From contig CAJNDS010002124.1 in assembly GCA_905221605.1 (NCBI GenBank), forward strand, positions 1,285,421-1,349,420: 64,000 nt of DNA. Direction: 5' to 3'. Position 1 is the stretch's first letter; each line of letters starts with the position of its first letter. The translations under genes and the position numbers were made by a program. Below the pieces are notes generated by a model. The model was not told the origin of the DNA, searched no databases, and saw only the letters and a program-made list of their open reading frames with translations. This document shows, piece after piece, positions 11,031-23,653 of this stretch. This DNA is from Symbiodinium natans (Eukaryota; Sar; Dinophyceae; Suessiales; Symbiodiniaceae).

Positions 11031-12126
11031 CAAACTCCCTCAAGCCTTCAAGCCTTCAAGCCCCAAACCCCAAACTCCCGAAAGCCCCCAAGGCATCGGC
11101 TTCAACCGAAGCTCGACAAGCTTCAGCGCGGCTTCGTGCAGGACCAGCCGGGCAAAAGTGCCAAGAGCACGTAAAAATGGGGGGGGGGGGGGGGGTTTAG
11201 GGTTTCGGGTTTGAGGGCTTGGAGTTGAAGGGTTTATGGGTTTATGCGGGTTTAGGGTTTAGGGTTTAGGGTTTAGGGTTTAGGGTTACTTAGTAGCTGC
11301 GTAGGTGATTTTCAGCTTATGGGGGGGATATATACCCTACCATACTTGAAAGGTTAAGTTTCTTTTGGCCCAGGGTGCTCAGCAACTAAGGTTCTAATTC
11401 AGGGTTTGGGGGTCCGGGTGCCTCCCCTGAAAGTTGCTGCCTCCGCGTCTTGGGCCAACTTCATGGGGTTCAGGGCATAGGGATTTAGGGGGCCCCTAAG
11501 GCCCGAAATCCTGAAAACCCTAAGCCCAACGGGTCCCGACAGTGTATGGTGTTTAGGGTTTAGGGTTTAGGGTTTAGGGTTTAGGGTTTAGGGTTTCCGG
11601 GGCTTTCCATGTATAACTGTAGAACCCCTACAGCGCTGTCATGTCACAAAATGCCATTCCGGCTCTGCAGGCTTCGTATTTCTTGGATTGAGGCTGTGGG
11701 GTTTAGGGTTTAGGGTTTAGGGTTTAGGGTTTAGGGTTTAGGGTTTAGGGTTTAGGGTTTAGGGTTTAGGGTTGTGGCACTTTGACCCAGAGCAGGTCCT
11801 TATTCCGTGCCGTACCATGTAGGGACCCAACATCCAAAGCCCGATGCCCTAAACCCTAAACCCAGGGAACACAATTTAGAGAACTACCGCGGAGGTTTTG
11901 GCGGGTTGTTGTTGCTTAGTTTCGGGGCTTCGTCGCTATAAGTTTCCACCCCCAGAGGGTTCGGGTTTAGGGGTTCTGGGTGTAATTTGGGGTTCAGGGT
12001 TTAGGGTTTAGGGTCTAGGAGGGGGATCTAGTTTTGTTTGTTGGAGGCATTTTGCTCTTGAATTTCTTATGGGTGTTTTGAGGGTTTGTGGTCCTGCTGC
12101 TTTCTTGGACGGTACCGAGCCTTGAA

Positions 12127-12233
12127 TCTTTGTCGTAGTGAGCTAGCATGTGACATTTTTAAGGGTACTTAAACTCAGCAGTAAGGAATAGAAATTTAAG
12201 TTTGTAATACTATCCCGATCATGAACAAGTACA
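12127..12233. mobile_element. Family J element
   Basis: TTTGTCGTAGTGAGCTAGCA, then ATTTTTAAGGGTACTTAAAC, TAATACTATCCCGATCATGA and ACAAG. Colinear with GH16 intron 2; another partial copy at 32655-32706. Confidence 0.8.
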
Positions 12234-12614
12234 CCCTAAACCCTAAACCCTAAACCCTAAACCCTAAACCCTAAACCCTAAACCCTAAACCCTAAACCCC
12301 TAAATGCATTGCACCCGAAACCTAGCTACACTCTCGAGCGCGGAGGAGCTTCCTCCGGCGGCCTTGTTGGCAACAATCCTGCCACGCCTCCATGCACGCG
12401 CGGAGGCCCTAAACCCGAAACCCTAAACCCATAGACCGAAAACCCTATATAAACCCTAACCCCCCCCCCCCCCCTAAACCCTAAACGATATATCCTAAAC
12501 CCTAACTTTAAGAGCCTCCGGCTCAAGCCGCCGACCCCGCTGGAGCATAGTTGAAAGGTTTAACCGCGCTCAAAGGATGCCAAAAGTTGATTCGCTTGAG
12601 CCTCTGTGAAACGG

Positions 12615-12762
12615 TGGGGGGGGGGGGGGGGGGGGGGGGGGTAGGGGGTAGCCCGGACCCAAACAAAAACTGAAGCAAGGCCTGCGGGGGGGGGGGGGGG
12701 GGAGGGGGGGGGAGGGGGGGGGGGGCGGGGGGGGGAAGGGGGAGGGGGGGGGGGGGGAGGGG
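12615..12762. repeat. G-rich homopolymer region
   Basis: Two G-rich blocks (about 12615-12641 and 12685-12762) around a short unique segment. Confidence 0.9.
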
Positions 12763-13098
12763 GTGTTCAAAGGACCCCTATGTCCTGTGCGAAACCGCCT
12801 ATGGTCCGTGAGTTTATGCGGTGTGGGTGGCCTGACCCTCCATGGAAAAGCTGTGCGGAGGGAAAGAGGGAGGTTTCACCTCTTTTCCCATCCAACACAC
12901 CGCCAGGGTCGGCGGACCCGAAACCCTAAACCCTAAACCCTTAAACCCTAAACCCGAAACCCTAATCCCTAAACCCTAAACCCTAAACCCTAAACCCTAA
13001 ACCCTAAAACCCTAAACCCTTAACCCTAAGCCCTAAACGCGACCGCAGTTGGGGATTTGTCTAAACAGTTTGCGGCTGTAGACCTACATGGTCAGTTC

Positions 13099-13193
13099 TT
13101 GGTATGTTCCCCCTTATGCTAACAGTCCTTCATCGAGATTAGTTAGAATAGGGGGTGCTATAATCCCACGTATAGTAGAAGGGGAACACCCAC
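13099..13193. mobile_element. Family B element (diverged right end)
   Basis: GGTATGTTCCCCCTTATGCT at the left, GTAGAAGGGGAACACCCA at the right, with TGCTATAATCCC in the core. Confidence 0.75.
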
Positions 13194-14600
13194 TCTCTAC
13201 ATAATGGTCGTTTTTGGGGTGACTGAGAATCGTGGCCCCATAGTCCCTGTACACCCAAGTAGTTCTTCATTGTGACATTCAAAAATAGGTTCTTTTGCTA
13301 TCACCCAGAACCCCCCCCCCCCCGACAGCATTGACAGGCAAGTGGAATTGCTGAGCGCCGCGGCTGCAATTTCTTGTTTTACGGAAGGCTGGCTGAGCCC
13401 TGTACACCTGAGGGTTTAGGATTTGGGGACATAGCAAATACTAGGGGCCCTAAGCCGTTAACATTGAAGTGCTTCAAGCAATATCCTGCTTGTAAGGTCT
13501 GAGCGTTTATGTTTGAAGGTTTTGGGATGTATTATAGGGGTCCGAATAATTTCGCATATGGCCCCTTTGGAATAATACTATAATGTTATTTAGGCCCAAA
13601 CAGCAGCGTTGTAGGGCTTGATGGTCTTTGAGAGGATTTTAGGGTTTGAAGTCGCTTCAAGATTCCTCCGTGTGTTGAGGGGTAGATTCCAAGGTTGAGG
13701 GTTTGAAGATTCACAAGTTCTCAAGTAAAGGACAGGAGATTGAGGGAAAGTTACTTGAAGGTGCACCTTATAGAAGGTTATCTATAAGTACGTATAGAAG
13801 GGTATACAGGATGCTAGGCGGGGCCTCTCTTTGAGCTTCCGGGTTCGCCCCAAATGCTAAACCCTCTGGTGCACCTAGGACGACAGGCCCTTCTTTATAC
13901 TCCTCATATACCCTACAAAACACAAACTTCAGAACCCTTTATGTAAAGGAGGTAAGGGACCACAATAAGAGACCATGTATCTACCCGGTACCGAAGCACT
14001 TCAGGGATTTGCCATTCAGACTCACCAATCCTCAACCCGAATCTATTCACTGAGGGGTCTCCTACTATGCCCATCATACCTCTAAAGGTATTGTTTAGGG
14101 TTTAGCGTTTGGGGTGTGGGGTTTAGGGTTTAGGGTTTAGGGCATCGTACGTAACTACTCTCTCGCCTCGCCCTGCCCCGCCTCGCTCCGTCCCAATCCC
14201 TTAACTAGGTGGGACTTTGCTACAACATTATCACTTCATAAGTTTAGGGTTCCTCTAATTTCATATTAAGGGAGCCAAAAGTTAAACTTTTATTGGGGGG
14301 GTTAAAGTTAAAACCCCGGGAGTGTGGGCTTCGCGACGCGGCATTCCACCTGATGCTGTCCCAGTCCCGACATACCCTAAACACTAACCCCTGAACCCTA
14401 AACCCTAAGCCCGAAGCGCTAAGCCCTAAACCCTAAACCCTAAACCCTAGACCCTAGACCCTAAACCCTAAACCCTAAGCCCTAAAACCCTAAACCCTAA
14501 ACCCTAGACCCTAGACCCTAAACCCTAAACCCTAAACCCTAAACCCTAAACCCTAAATCCTCAACCCTACGCGGCCCTCAGCCCAAAGCCCTGAATCCAG

Positions 14601-14679
14601 GCCTGTCGCCCCGGTTCTGCGCTTGGTCGAAGCAAAGCTGGCCATGCTGGGACCACTGGAATCAGGCCGCAACCTCTAA
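14601..14679 (+). CDS. Candidate terminal exon
   Basis: After AATCCAG the frame reads PVAPVLRLVEAKLAMLGPLE then SGRNL and a TAA stop, before a TTTAGGG array. CCCTAAA arrays lie on the left. Confidence 0.35.
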
Positions 14680-14682
14680 CAG

Positions 14683-14772
14683 CCCTAGGGTTTAGGGTTT
14701 AGGGTTTAGGGTTTAGGGTTTAGGGTTTAGGGTTTAGGGTTTAGGGTTTAGGGTTTAGGGTTTAGGGTTTGG
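14683..14772. repeat. TTTAGGG array
   Basis: About 12 perfect units directly after the candidate terminal exon at 14601. Confidence 0.95.
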
Positions 14773-14854
14773 GTTGAGAGTTTAGGGTCGGATACTATGC
14801 TGGCTTTTCGACCTTTGGCCCTAAGCCCTAAAGGCTAAAACCTAAACCTTAAAC

Positions 14855-14932
14855 AACTATGGAGTCTTTGCTCCTAAGGGCATCTTTGTGCGGCTTTGGT
14901 TGGAACCCGCCTTTCTGAAGCCTTACAAAGGG
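14855..14932 (+). CDS. Candidate exon
   Basis: The frame reads NYGVFAPKGIFVRLWLEPAF then LKPYKG and ends at a GTTTAGGG donor. CCCTAAA-like sequence on the left. Protein-like composition, not recognised. The start is uncertain because no good AG was found close by. Confidence 0.35.
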
Positions 14933-16224
14933 GTTTAGGGTTTAGGGTTTAGGGTTTAGGGTTTAGGGTTTAGGGTTTAGGGTTTAGGGTTTAGGGTTTA
15001 GGGTTTTAGGGTTTTAGGGTTTAGGACGGCCGTTTTGCAAAGCCGGGGCTTGCGGGCTTACGCAAGACTCCGTAACATAAGGAAGCCCAGAGGAGGTGTC
15101 AGGGCCCTCGGCAAGGCTTTGACCTCTCAAGCCAAACTTGAAATCCTGAACCCTAAACTCGGTTTAGGGTTTAGGGTTTAGGGTTTAGGGTTTAGGGTTT
15201 AGGGTTTAGGGTTTAGGGTTTAGGGTTCAGGGTTTAGGGCCCAGAAACCCGAACAACCTGCAACAAGGGAATCTGGACTCGAGAAGTGCCAGTGTTTGGT
15301 CTTGCCACTGCATTCAGAAGTCTGCGGGGCGCTATGAAGCGTTTTTCCCCAAAACTTATAGGGGACCCCCCATTGATGAGGGTGGTCCACAATTATGCGA
15401 AGTTCGCGGCCCGAAAAAGGGTGTGGGCCCGTGGAGCCCAAAACTAAAAAGATTTTCGAATAAGGAACTCCGGAATGTTCTGGCGTCCGGCTTGATTTAA
15501 ATTCCTTTGCGAAACAGGCCCCCCCAAACAGTTTTGCAAGGGAGTAGCCCACGAGCTGCCCTGATTCGCTTTAGTCAACTGTTTCGGATGCACGCATTAA
15601 TCCGCAGCCTCCCTAAACCCTAAACCCTAAACCCTAAACCCTAAACCCTAAACCCTAAACCCTAAACAAAGCCTGGAAAGCTTAGACCCTCAAGCCTCGG
15701 GGCTTCCCCTCAATCCTCGACCCCTACCGCCCTACCCGCAGACCCCAACCCAGTTTAAAGAGGATCTCTCCGACAACCCAAATTATGAGTTTTTTTTTTT
15801 TTTTTTTTTTTTTTTTGGGGGGGGGGGGGGGGTGGCGGGGCGCCAGAACCCCTGGATACTAAAGCGATTTCAACATTAGGGCACACTTCAACTTAACCCT
15901 AAAACCCAACCCTCAACCCCAACGTTAAGCCCTGATCCCTATACCCTGGGCCCGAAACCCTAAACCCTAAGCCCTAAACCCTAAACCCTAAACCCCTTTG
16001 AGGGGGGAAGACACCCTGAACCGCCCTCCCTGTCTCATGGGTGCCCCTACTACCCCCCTCTGTACTACTCCCTAGGCTCCTCCCTTAAATCACCCTTAAA
16101 AAGCTTCATGATCTCTAAATAGCCTTAATTGGGGAGAACCTCGTGGGGGCAGTATCCCTAAACCCTAAACCCTAAACCCGAAACCCCTTTGAGGGGGTAT
16201 AGTAGGGGAACCCATGACTGGCAG

Positions 16225-16310
16225 ACCACGTCAACTTGAAGAAGCTGAAGAACTTGAGCAAGGCCTTGTCCAAGATGAGCTTCTCCAACCTGCTGAAGCG
16301 TCTTGGCTTC
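16225..16310 (+). CDS. Candidate exon
   Basis: After CTGGCAG the frame reads DHVNLKKLKNLSKALSKMSF then SNLLKRLGF, ending before GTTTTAGGG. Strongly amphipathic and Lys/Leu/Ser-rich. May join in phase 0 to 16860-16927. Confidence 0.45.
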
Positions 16311-16859
16311 GTTTTAGGGTTTAGGGTTTAGGGTTTCGGGTTAAGAGAGGTAAGAGAGTTAAGAGAGTTTAGAGAGTTAGTTCGGGCTGCTGGATTGCGA
16401 AGGTTCACCTGGTTTAATTAAGGCAGAGGGCGGTCTTTGGCTGGGCAGTTTCGGAATGCGGCCGGTGCTGGCCACCCCCGAAACCCTCAAACCCTTAACC
16501 CTAAACCCTTAAACCCTATACCCTAAACCCTTAGAGACCCAAATTTAAGGGCTCAGGGCTCGGAAGCCCCCCTCAAAAACCCCAAGCCCGAAGCCCTGCA
16601 AGGAGCTATTTTCACTCTACTAACAGCTAGGGGGGCCCCTCCTTGTAAACCAAAAACCCTAGATCCGAAAGCCGAAAAGCCCTGAAAGCCCAAAAGCCCC
16701 AAAAGCCCTAAGAGCCCCAAGCCCCTACTAAAAGCCCCAAAAGCCCCAAAAGCCCTAACCCCAAACCCTAAACCCTAAACCCTAAACCCTAAACCCTAAA
16801 CCCTAAACCCTAAACCCTAAACCCTAAACCCCAAATTCGGCCAAAGTATGAGACATCAG

Positions 16860-16927
16860 AGGATGGCCGGTCGTGCGCCGATGCCAGCGGACACCGCCCT
16901 CGAGTTGCGCGAAGCCCTTGAGGCGTG
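16860..16927 (+). CDS. Candidate exon
   Basis: After GACATCAG the frame reads RMAGRAPMPADTALELREAL then EA, and ends before GTTTGGGG, which starts a block of TTTGGGG repeats. Phase-compatible with 16225-16310. Confidence 0.38.
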
Positions 16928-16980
16928 GTTTGGGGTTTGGGGTTTGGGGTTTGGGGTTTGGGGTTTGGGGTTTGGGGTGT
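16924..16980. repeat. TTTGGGG variant block
   Basis: About eight consecutive TTTGGGG units, a one-base variant of TTTAGGG, starting at the donor of a candidate exon. Confidence 0.9.
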
Positions 16981-17578
16981 AGGGTTTCGGGTGTAGGGTT
17001 TAGGGCTTCAGGTTTGGATTTGGGGTTTGGAGTTTGGGGTTCAGGGTTCAGGCTTACGTTTAGGGTATCGAGTTTTGGTTGACACTGGCTTTGTTTTGCT
17101 ATGCACTAAACCATCCAAGCCCATGGGGCCCTAAAGGTGAAATGGAAGTGTCGCCGGATATTTGTATTGTCTTCATGATAAGAGAGAGGGGAAGAGAGAC
17201 GGGAAGAGAGAGATAGAGAGGGACATGAGATCTCAGGTTATTGGGCGAAGGGGCTTGGAAATTGTCCTGATCATCAGTTAAATGTCGTTAAGTAGCCCTC
17301 AACCCCACCTACTTGGAGGTTCATGGGTACGCATTACCCAATTCTAAGTCTACTTATAGCCGACTTCGGGACCCATGAACCTCCAAGTAGGCCCCTAAAG
17401 CACCTGTTAATGGCACCCTGAACCCGAAACCCTGAGGCCAATCCCCCCAACCTACGACGATGTCCCTTTCTCAGGAAATCCATTGCAAGCCCCTGTTGAA
17501 ACCCCCAGGCTGCGAGCGTAGGCCCTTAGGGTTTAGAGTTCAGGGTTTCGGGTTTCGGGGCACGGATCACACCCTCAG

Positions 17579-17645
17579 GGCCTCCGACAGCAGTTTGCTT
17601 TGATGCCTCCAATGATTGAGGCAGAGGCACCTGGCTTGACATTTA
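17579..17645 (+). CDS. Candidate exon
   Basis: After ACCCTCAG the frame reads GLRQQFALMPPMIEAEAPGL then TF, with a TTTAGGG-type stretch following. Not recognised. Confidence 0.3.
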
Positions 17646-18542
17646 GGGGGCGTTGGAATTTTGGGGCTTAGGGTTTAGGGTTGAGGCTTGAAACCCTAAA
17701 CCCTAAAGCCCTTGATAACCAAAAAAGTTAATTCTTCTAGGCGTGAGGCACTCAACCCCAAGAACTCTGCCCTGGTTCTGGGTAGTTGCTGGGTTTGGGG
17801 CTGGATGTCGGGTTGGCTCAGGTTAGACGTCCTATGGCTCGAAGGGTTTTTGGATTTAGGGTTTACAGTTGTGGGGACTAGGGCTCAAAGTACTCCTCTT
17901 GCAGGGTTTAGGGTTTAGGGGTTTGATTCTTTTTTTTTTTTTTGTTGGGGGGGGGGGGTGGAGGGGGGGCGCGTCAAGGGGGCCATTAAACCATACTATA
18001 GGGGAGTCGATCGAAGTTCTGGGCTGTGTTTGGGCTTGGGGTTTAGGGTTTAGGGTTTAGGGTTTAGGGTTTAGGGTTCAGGGTTTAGGGTTTAGGGTTC
18101 AGGGTTTAGGGTTTTGCAGAAATCTGAACAAGAAATGTACTGCAACAGAGGCTATAGTTTCAAGGGCTTGGGGCTTTGTTTATGAGTGTTGGCACTGGGG
18201 CATGGGGTTTGTCAAGTGAGGGTAACCTGGGAGGCATTATGATCCGTTTTGTAGCTTTGGGTGTTTTCGTGCCTTTGCTTACTTGCTCATGGTGCAGAGC
18301 ATCTATGAGCACCCCCCCGAATCTCGAAGCCCCTGAACCTCCGAACCCTCGACCCCCTAAACCCTGAACCCTAAACCCTAGAAGTTCCTCCCTAAACCCT
18401 GAACCCTAAACCCTAAAGCCTAGAAATTCCTCCCTAAACCCTAGACCCTTGACCCGGGGCCCCCCAACCCTAAGGACTGAGGCTTTGGCGTTTGGGGACC
18501 CTAGGCCATTGATGACTTCCTAAGCCCTGAAAGCCCCCCCCC

Positions 18543-18752
18543 GGGTTCTTCGCAGGGGATGGGGGAATTAGGTTATCCTACAGAATCCCTTAAAGAGTAT
18601 ATCTGTAGAATGTATATATAATATAGATATTTTATAATACAGTATAATTTAATATAATAAATTACATAATATATATATATATTATTAATATATGTATATA
18701 TATATATAAAGGATATAGGTTACCTCATTCCCTCATTCCCTACGAAGAACCA
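18543..18752. mobile_element. Family H element with (TA)n core
   Basis: About 35-bp terminal inverted repeats: GGTTCTTCGCAGGGGATGGG at the left, CCCTACGAAGAACC at the right. An AT-rich core (18600-18710) includes (TA)n. Confidence 0.85.
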
Positions 18753-18760
18753 GCAAGTAG

Positions 18761-18847
18761 AAGCCCCGAAGTCCCAGCAACCGCTGGCCTCACCCTATCA
18801 GGCTGCGGACCCGGCCGGCGGCGAGGCTTTCCGCGTGCTTTTTTCGG
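18761..18847 (+). CDS. Candidate exon after a family H element
   Basis: Begins after GCAAGTAG, a few bases past the right end of a family H element, and reads APKSQQPLASPYQAADPAGG then EAFRVLFS. It ends before GTTCATAG. The position next to an inverted-repeat element fits the intron pattern of the GH16 gene. Confidence 0.38.
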
Positions 18848-19686
18848 GTTCATAGCTAGGGTGTAGGGTTTAGGTTTAGGGTTTAGGGTTCAGAGGTCAG
18901 GGTCTAGGGGTTTCGAGGGCTTCGAGGGCTTCGGGGGTTATTTCGGGTGACGGGATAAGGCGCCTTTACATTCTTGGAAGCCTGGCGCTATAAACTGTAA
19001 TACTCAGACCCGGGGCTCCAAAACCATCCCACGAATCCCCTAAACCCTAAACTCTTGCGCCTAAACCCTCGAAACCCCTGAACCCCGACATCTCTAAGAC
19101 CGAAAACCCGCAAAACCCGCAGAACCCGCAGAACCCGCAAAACCCGCAAAACCCTAAACCCTAAACCCTAAACCCTAAACCCCCAAATCTCTAAATCCCA
19201 ACACCGCACAACCCTCAAGCCTGAAGCCCTGGTCCGAGGAAACCGCTGGATCTCTGTTTTTTTAGGGTTCAGGGTTTGGGGTTTAGGATTTAGGGTTTAG
19301 GGTCTAGGGTTTAGGGTCCAAGGTCTAGGGTTTTTGGTACACCTGCAAGCCAAAGATAACCCCTCCCTCTCCCTCCCCACCCCTCCAAAGCACTTCGTTG
19401 GCTAAACCCCAAATCCCTAAAACTCTCAAGCCCTCACCCCTAAACACCCAAAAAAACCTTACACCGCAAGCCCACAGAGCCTATTCCCTGAGCCCGCAAC
19501 TCTGAAGCCTAGTTCCCTGTTCCCCTCCTCCTCCGCCCCTAAGCCCTGGATACCCTCAAGCCCCTGTAACCCCAAACCCTAAAACCCTAAGCCCTAAACT
19601 CTAAACCCTACACCCTAAACCCTAAACCCTAAACCCAGCAACAGGCCCCTGGCGCGGTCTGAAGGACGCTTGGCGTTTGTTTGCAG

Positions 19687-19731
19687 CTCAGGGCAACCTT
19701 TGAGAAAGGGGCGGCGTGCCATACTGGCAAG
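19687..19731 (+). CDS. Candidate exon with canonical splice sites
   Basis: Preceded by TTTGTTTGCAG and followed by GTATCTG. The frame reads LRATFEKGAACHTGK. Among the more canonical intron borders in the window. Confidence 0.35.
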
Positions 19732-20385
19732 GTATCTGTCCCTAAACCTTGTAGACCCGAACCCCTAAACCTCAAGGCCCTAAGCCCTAAACCCGAAATC
19801 CTGAGCCCTAAGCCCTCAACCCTTCATTGCAAGGTACAGTACAGAATTGGGTTTAGGGTTTCTTTTGGGTATAGGGAACCAGCGAACTCCAAAACCATGC
19901 AGCCTGACGCCTATAAACTCCAGACTCACATCCCTGAAACCACATCACATGAGGCTCCAAGCCCGAAAGCCGCAATTAAAAGCCAGAGCCCAGGATTTAG
20001 GGTTTAGGGTTTAGGGTTTAGGGTTTAGGGTTTAGGGTTTAGGTTATAGGGTTATAGGGTTCAGGGTTGCCCCAAGCCCTCAAGCCCAAGTCCCAACCCC
20101 TCAGCCCAAAAGCCCTTGCAACCGAGGAGGCTGCTTGGCGCACGCATTGCTCCTCTGTGTTCCCGTCCTGTGCAACTGGGCCTAACCCCTGCCCCTGACT
20201 TAAGGGGTCACGTACCTAGGGCTTAGGTTTTCGGATTTAGAGTGTATGGGTCAGGGCGCAGGGTTTAGGGTTTTCACTGCTGCTTTTGGCGCGTGTCTAT
20301 CTGGCTCCATATAGTTGTAGATCTCGGTGAGTGTTAATGTAGGTTTTCCTTTTGGGGATGCCAGTACTGCACACCTTTACTTCAC

Positions 20386-20470
20386 ATATTATAGGTGCCT
20401 TGATAATTCGAATAGTGGTAAAGGGACCATAAGGGAATACTATTCGTAATTATTCCGACCCCTATAGTAC
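20386..20470. mobile_element. Family G element
   Basis: TATAGGTGCCTTGATAATTC at the left and AATTATTCCGACCCCTATAG at the right, core AAAGGGACCATAAGGGAATA. Related: 13527-13600, 43704-43803, 45083-45238, 60598-60664 and 61334-61440. Confidence 0.75.
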
Positions 20471-20493
20471 ATGTACAGAGGGCGAAGCTTAAA

Positions 20494-20639
20494 CTTACTG
20501 TTGGTTGGTAGGGAATGAGGGAATGAGGTATCCTATATATACATATATATATATGTGTGTGTGTATATATATATATAATCCCTTAAAGGGTATATATAGG
20601 CGATATAGGGTACCTCATTCCCTACTAACCAACAGTAAG
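20494..20639. mobile_element. Family H element with (TA)n core
   Basis: CTTACTGTTGGTTGGTAGGG at the left and CCCTACTAACCAACAGTAAG at the right. The inner arm GAATGAGGTATCC is shared with the copy at 18543; the outermost arms differ between the two. Confidence 0.85.
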
Positions 20640-22588
20640 GAAAGCACTGCATTGCGCTCCAAGTCACAGTGTTCCCCGTTTAGGAAGTGCACGGACTCCG
20701 TAGGGCTACTTGAGGCTGCTGAGACTTTCGTGAGAGGGTCAGACCCACGAGTTTAGGGTTTAGGGTTTAGGGTTTAGGGTTTAGGGTTTAGGGTTTAGGG
20801 TTTAGGGTTTAGGGTTTAGGGTTTAGGGTCCCAGTGTGAGATTTCGTTTCTCCAAACGAAGACCTGAGCGAACGTCGGAGGGGGGAAGGTTCTAACTATC
20901 GGAACTCTGACGTAGGAACTTCACGGTCAGGGACATCCGATTTTTCATTGTTTGCTGTTTACTTTTGTTTCGGGGGGGGGGGGGTATCCCGAACAGCCCT
21001 CAACCTTGCGGTTTAGGGTTGAGGCTTCAGGGTTCAGGGTCTAGGGTAAACTACAGAGCCCCCCCAACCCCCCTAAACCTGCTCTCATCAGTGCTCCTCC
21101 GAACAAGCCTGCAACCTCTCCACGCTCAGGCAGGAGTGGTGAAAATGGCGTGCCCCTGTAGCCTGCAGCATTCTGAGTGTTTGATCCCAGATGGTTTTGC
21201 TCCAGGCCCCACCTGCTTTTAGGACTAGTTGGAATATCCTACTGAACCCTAACCCTAGACCCTAAACCCTAAGCACTAAGCCCTAAGCCCGAAGCCCTGA
21301 GTCCTAAGCCCCAAGCAAACCCCTAAACCCCAAACGGGGTTTAGGGTTTTAGGGTTTTGGGGTTTTGGGGTTTTAGGGTTTTAGGGTTTTAGGGCTTTAG
21401 GGATAGGGTTAGGGCTTTAGGGTTTTAGGGTGATCAACGTGCGCGATGGAGCGGCAGAGTTGCACTACAATCTTTGAGGTGAACCCTAAATCCTAAAACC
21501 CTAAACTCTAACCCCTAAACTCCAAGCCCTAAAACCCTTAGCCAGGTCGCTTCTTGGGCGGGGTCCGGGGTTTCCACTCCTTGGGGTTTTGAATCCATTG
21601 GGGGTCTGCGCGCCCGAGAGCCTTGCTAGACCCCACGTCAACTACGCGCAATCTGAAACCCTTAAGTAACCCTAAACCCGAAACCCGAAATCCTAAACCC
21701 TAAACCCTAAACCCTAAACCCTAAACCCTAAACTTAAGTATGTGTTGCCCTCAACCCTTAACTCCATTCGCTCCTCCAATCCCCCTGGAAGTTCTTCGGC
21801 CTAGGGGGCTGAGGGTTTCAAATTGCGGTATAGGGTTTGGGCAAGCAAAATATGGGTTTAGGGTTTAGGGTTTAGGGTTTAGGGTTAGGGTTCAGGGTTA
21901 TTGAATCATTCTGTAGGGTTTTAAGCGTAAATGCATTCGAATCCAGGTGATTTTTGGCGGTCATTGACCCAAGATAGCAGGAAAGGTAAGTACCGGAGTT
22001 CGGGCTCACGCTCCTAGCCATGGTTCCTCTAGGAATGCATTGTCTTGATTGTTCCGATGGAAAGACCCGAAACCCTAAGCCCTGGGTTTAGGGCTTGGGG
22101 GGTTAGTGGACTTGAAAGTGCAGTCTTGGTTTACTTGCTTTGCTTCCCTAGCGTTTAGGGTTTAGGGTTTTGGCTTTAGGACTTAGGGGCTATCTGGAGC
22201 ACAGCTGAAAGCTGAGAGCTGAAAAGCCTTCACTCATTGACGCTTGACGTCCGGACTTGTTTCAAGATCGGATTGTGCGTTCCGATCCCATTCAAGGCAG
22301 CCTCCCCCGTCCTGCCGCCCCAGATTCATCCCATGGCCTGGCTTCAGGTTTGGTTCTTCGGGTCCCCAAACCCTAAACCCTAAACCCCACACTTCGAGCG
22401 CCAACTCGGGGCCTGTATTAGGGTTTGGGGTTTGGTGTTTAGGGTTTGGGATTTGGGGTTTAGGGTTTAGGGTTTCTGGTCTGGGGGCTCCCTGCCTGCA
22501 ATTCCTGCATAGGGTTCAGGGTTTGGGGTTTAAGGTTCAGGGTTCAGGGTTCAGTTTTCAGGGTTCAGGGTTTAGGGTTCAGGGTTTA

Positions 22589-22709
22589 GGGCCCCTTACC
22601 TTGTTTAAAGGGCTCTGAAGTCTGGGCCCTTGGGTTGATAGGGTATGTGAGGGGTATGTAAGGGTTCCCCCATTAAGGGCCCCATATGAAGGGACCATGT
22701 AACTACCCC
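22589..22709. mobile_element. Family A element (left end shortened)
   Basis: GGGCCCCTTACCTTG at the left and GGGACCATGTAACTACCC at the right. Same core as 2397-2541. Confidence 0.75.
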
Positions 22710-22783
22710 TAAACCCTAAACCCTAAACCCTAAACCCTAAACCCTAAACCCTAAACCCTAAACGCTAATGTAACTACCCGGAG

Positions 22784-22821
22784 GCTTGGTGAAGTCCACG
22801 CCGGCAGGATTTTGCTTCGAG
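22784..22821 (+). CDS. Candidate short exon
   Basis: After CGGAG it reads GLVKSTPAGFCFE in 38 nt, then GTTAGGG. CCCTAAA array on the left. Confidence 0.25.
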
Positions 22822-22994
22822 GTTAGGGCTTCGGGGTTTTGGGGTTTTGGGGTTTTGGTTTTTTTTGGGTGTTGGGGTTGTAGGTTTTAAGGGTTTTAGG
22901 GCTTAGGTTGAGGGTTTTAGTGTCTGAGTGTTTTTCAAATTTTCGGTTTCAGGGTCTTAGGTTTAGGGTTTAAGGGTGTTGTTGCATCTTCTCT

Positions 22995-23245
22995 TTGGCT
23001 CTATGTCAGAAGGTCTGCGGAGGCTCGGGAGGTTTCGAGCATCCTTCCGACACGCCCCATTACGCGGGCGTGTATTTCAAGAGCACTGTTGAGTTGACTT
23101 TCCGGTGTCTCTGTACGAATGTCGAAAGCACCAGGAAGGGAGGTTTTATCAGGGCCCATGTGTTCGAGAAGCCTTCTGAGCCCGCGAGAGCTCTGTACTA
23201 CAGAGTGTTCGGGTTTAGGCGATTATTTGCAAGCTTATATAAAGC
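22995..23245 (+). CDS. Candidate coding segment
   Basis: An open frame of 84 codons. It contains VCGGSGGFEHPSDTPHYAGV, then STVELTFRCLCTNVESTRKG, and does not consist of telomere-repeat words. A likely acceptor is CAGAAG at about 23012. Unrecognised. Confidence 0.3.
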
Positions 23246-23434
23246 TTAAAACCCCTAGGATGTTGACCTTGAAACCCTATTCCTTGCTTACCCTAAACCT
23301 TAAACACCCCTAAGCATAAACCTTACAACCCCAAACCTTGCTGACCCTAAACCTTCAAAACCCAAAGCAATCAACACCATGGGGTTCAGGGGCTGCACCC
23401 CTTTAAGTTTAGGGTTTTAGGGCTTTAGGGTTTT

Positions 23435-23556
23435 GAGGCCCTTAATATGGCCCCTTACCTTCTTGAAAGGGTTTTGAAGTATGGGCCCTCGGGGTTTATT
23501 AGGTATGTAAGGGGTCCTCTTTTTTGGACCCAAATTGCGGGACCGTATAACTTCCG
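23435..23556. mobile_element. Family A element (diverged)
   Basis: GAGGCCCTTAATATGGCCCC at the left, diverged right end GGGACCGTATAACTTCCGG. Confidence 0.7.
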
Positions 23557-23653
23557 GTAGAACCCCAGGCCCTAAACCAAAATCATGTCGGGCTGGGCCG
23601 AACTGACGTAACCTAAGCCCTAAGCCCTAAGCCCTAAGCCCTAAACCCTAAAG

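Noticed and set aside
15220..15552. 110-codon minus-strand frame
   Set aside because: It lies between a TTTAGGG array (left) and a CCCTAAA array (right), the intron-interior arrangement, and matches nothing known. Kept as non-coding by default.
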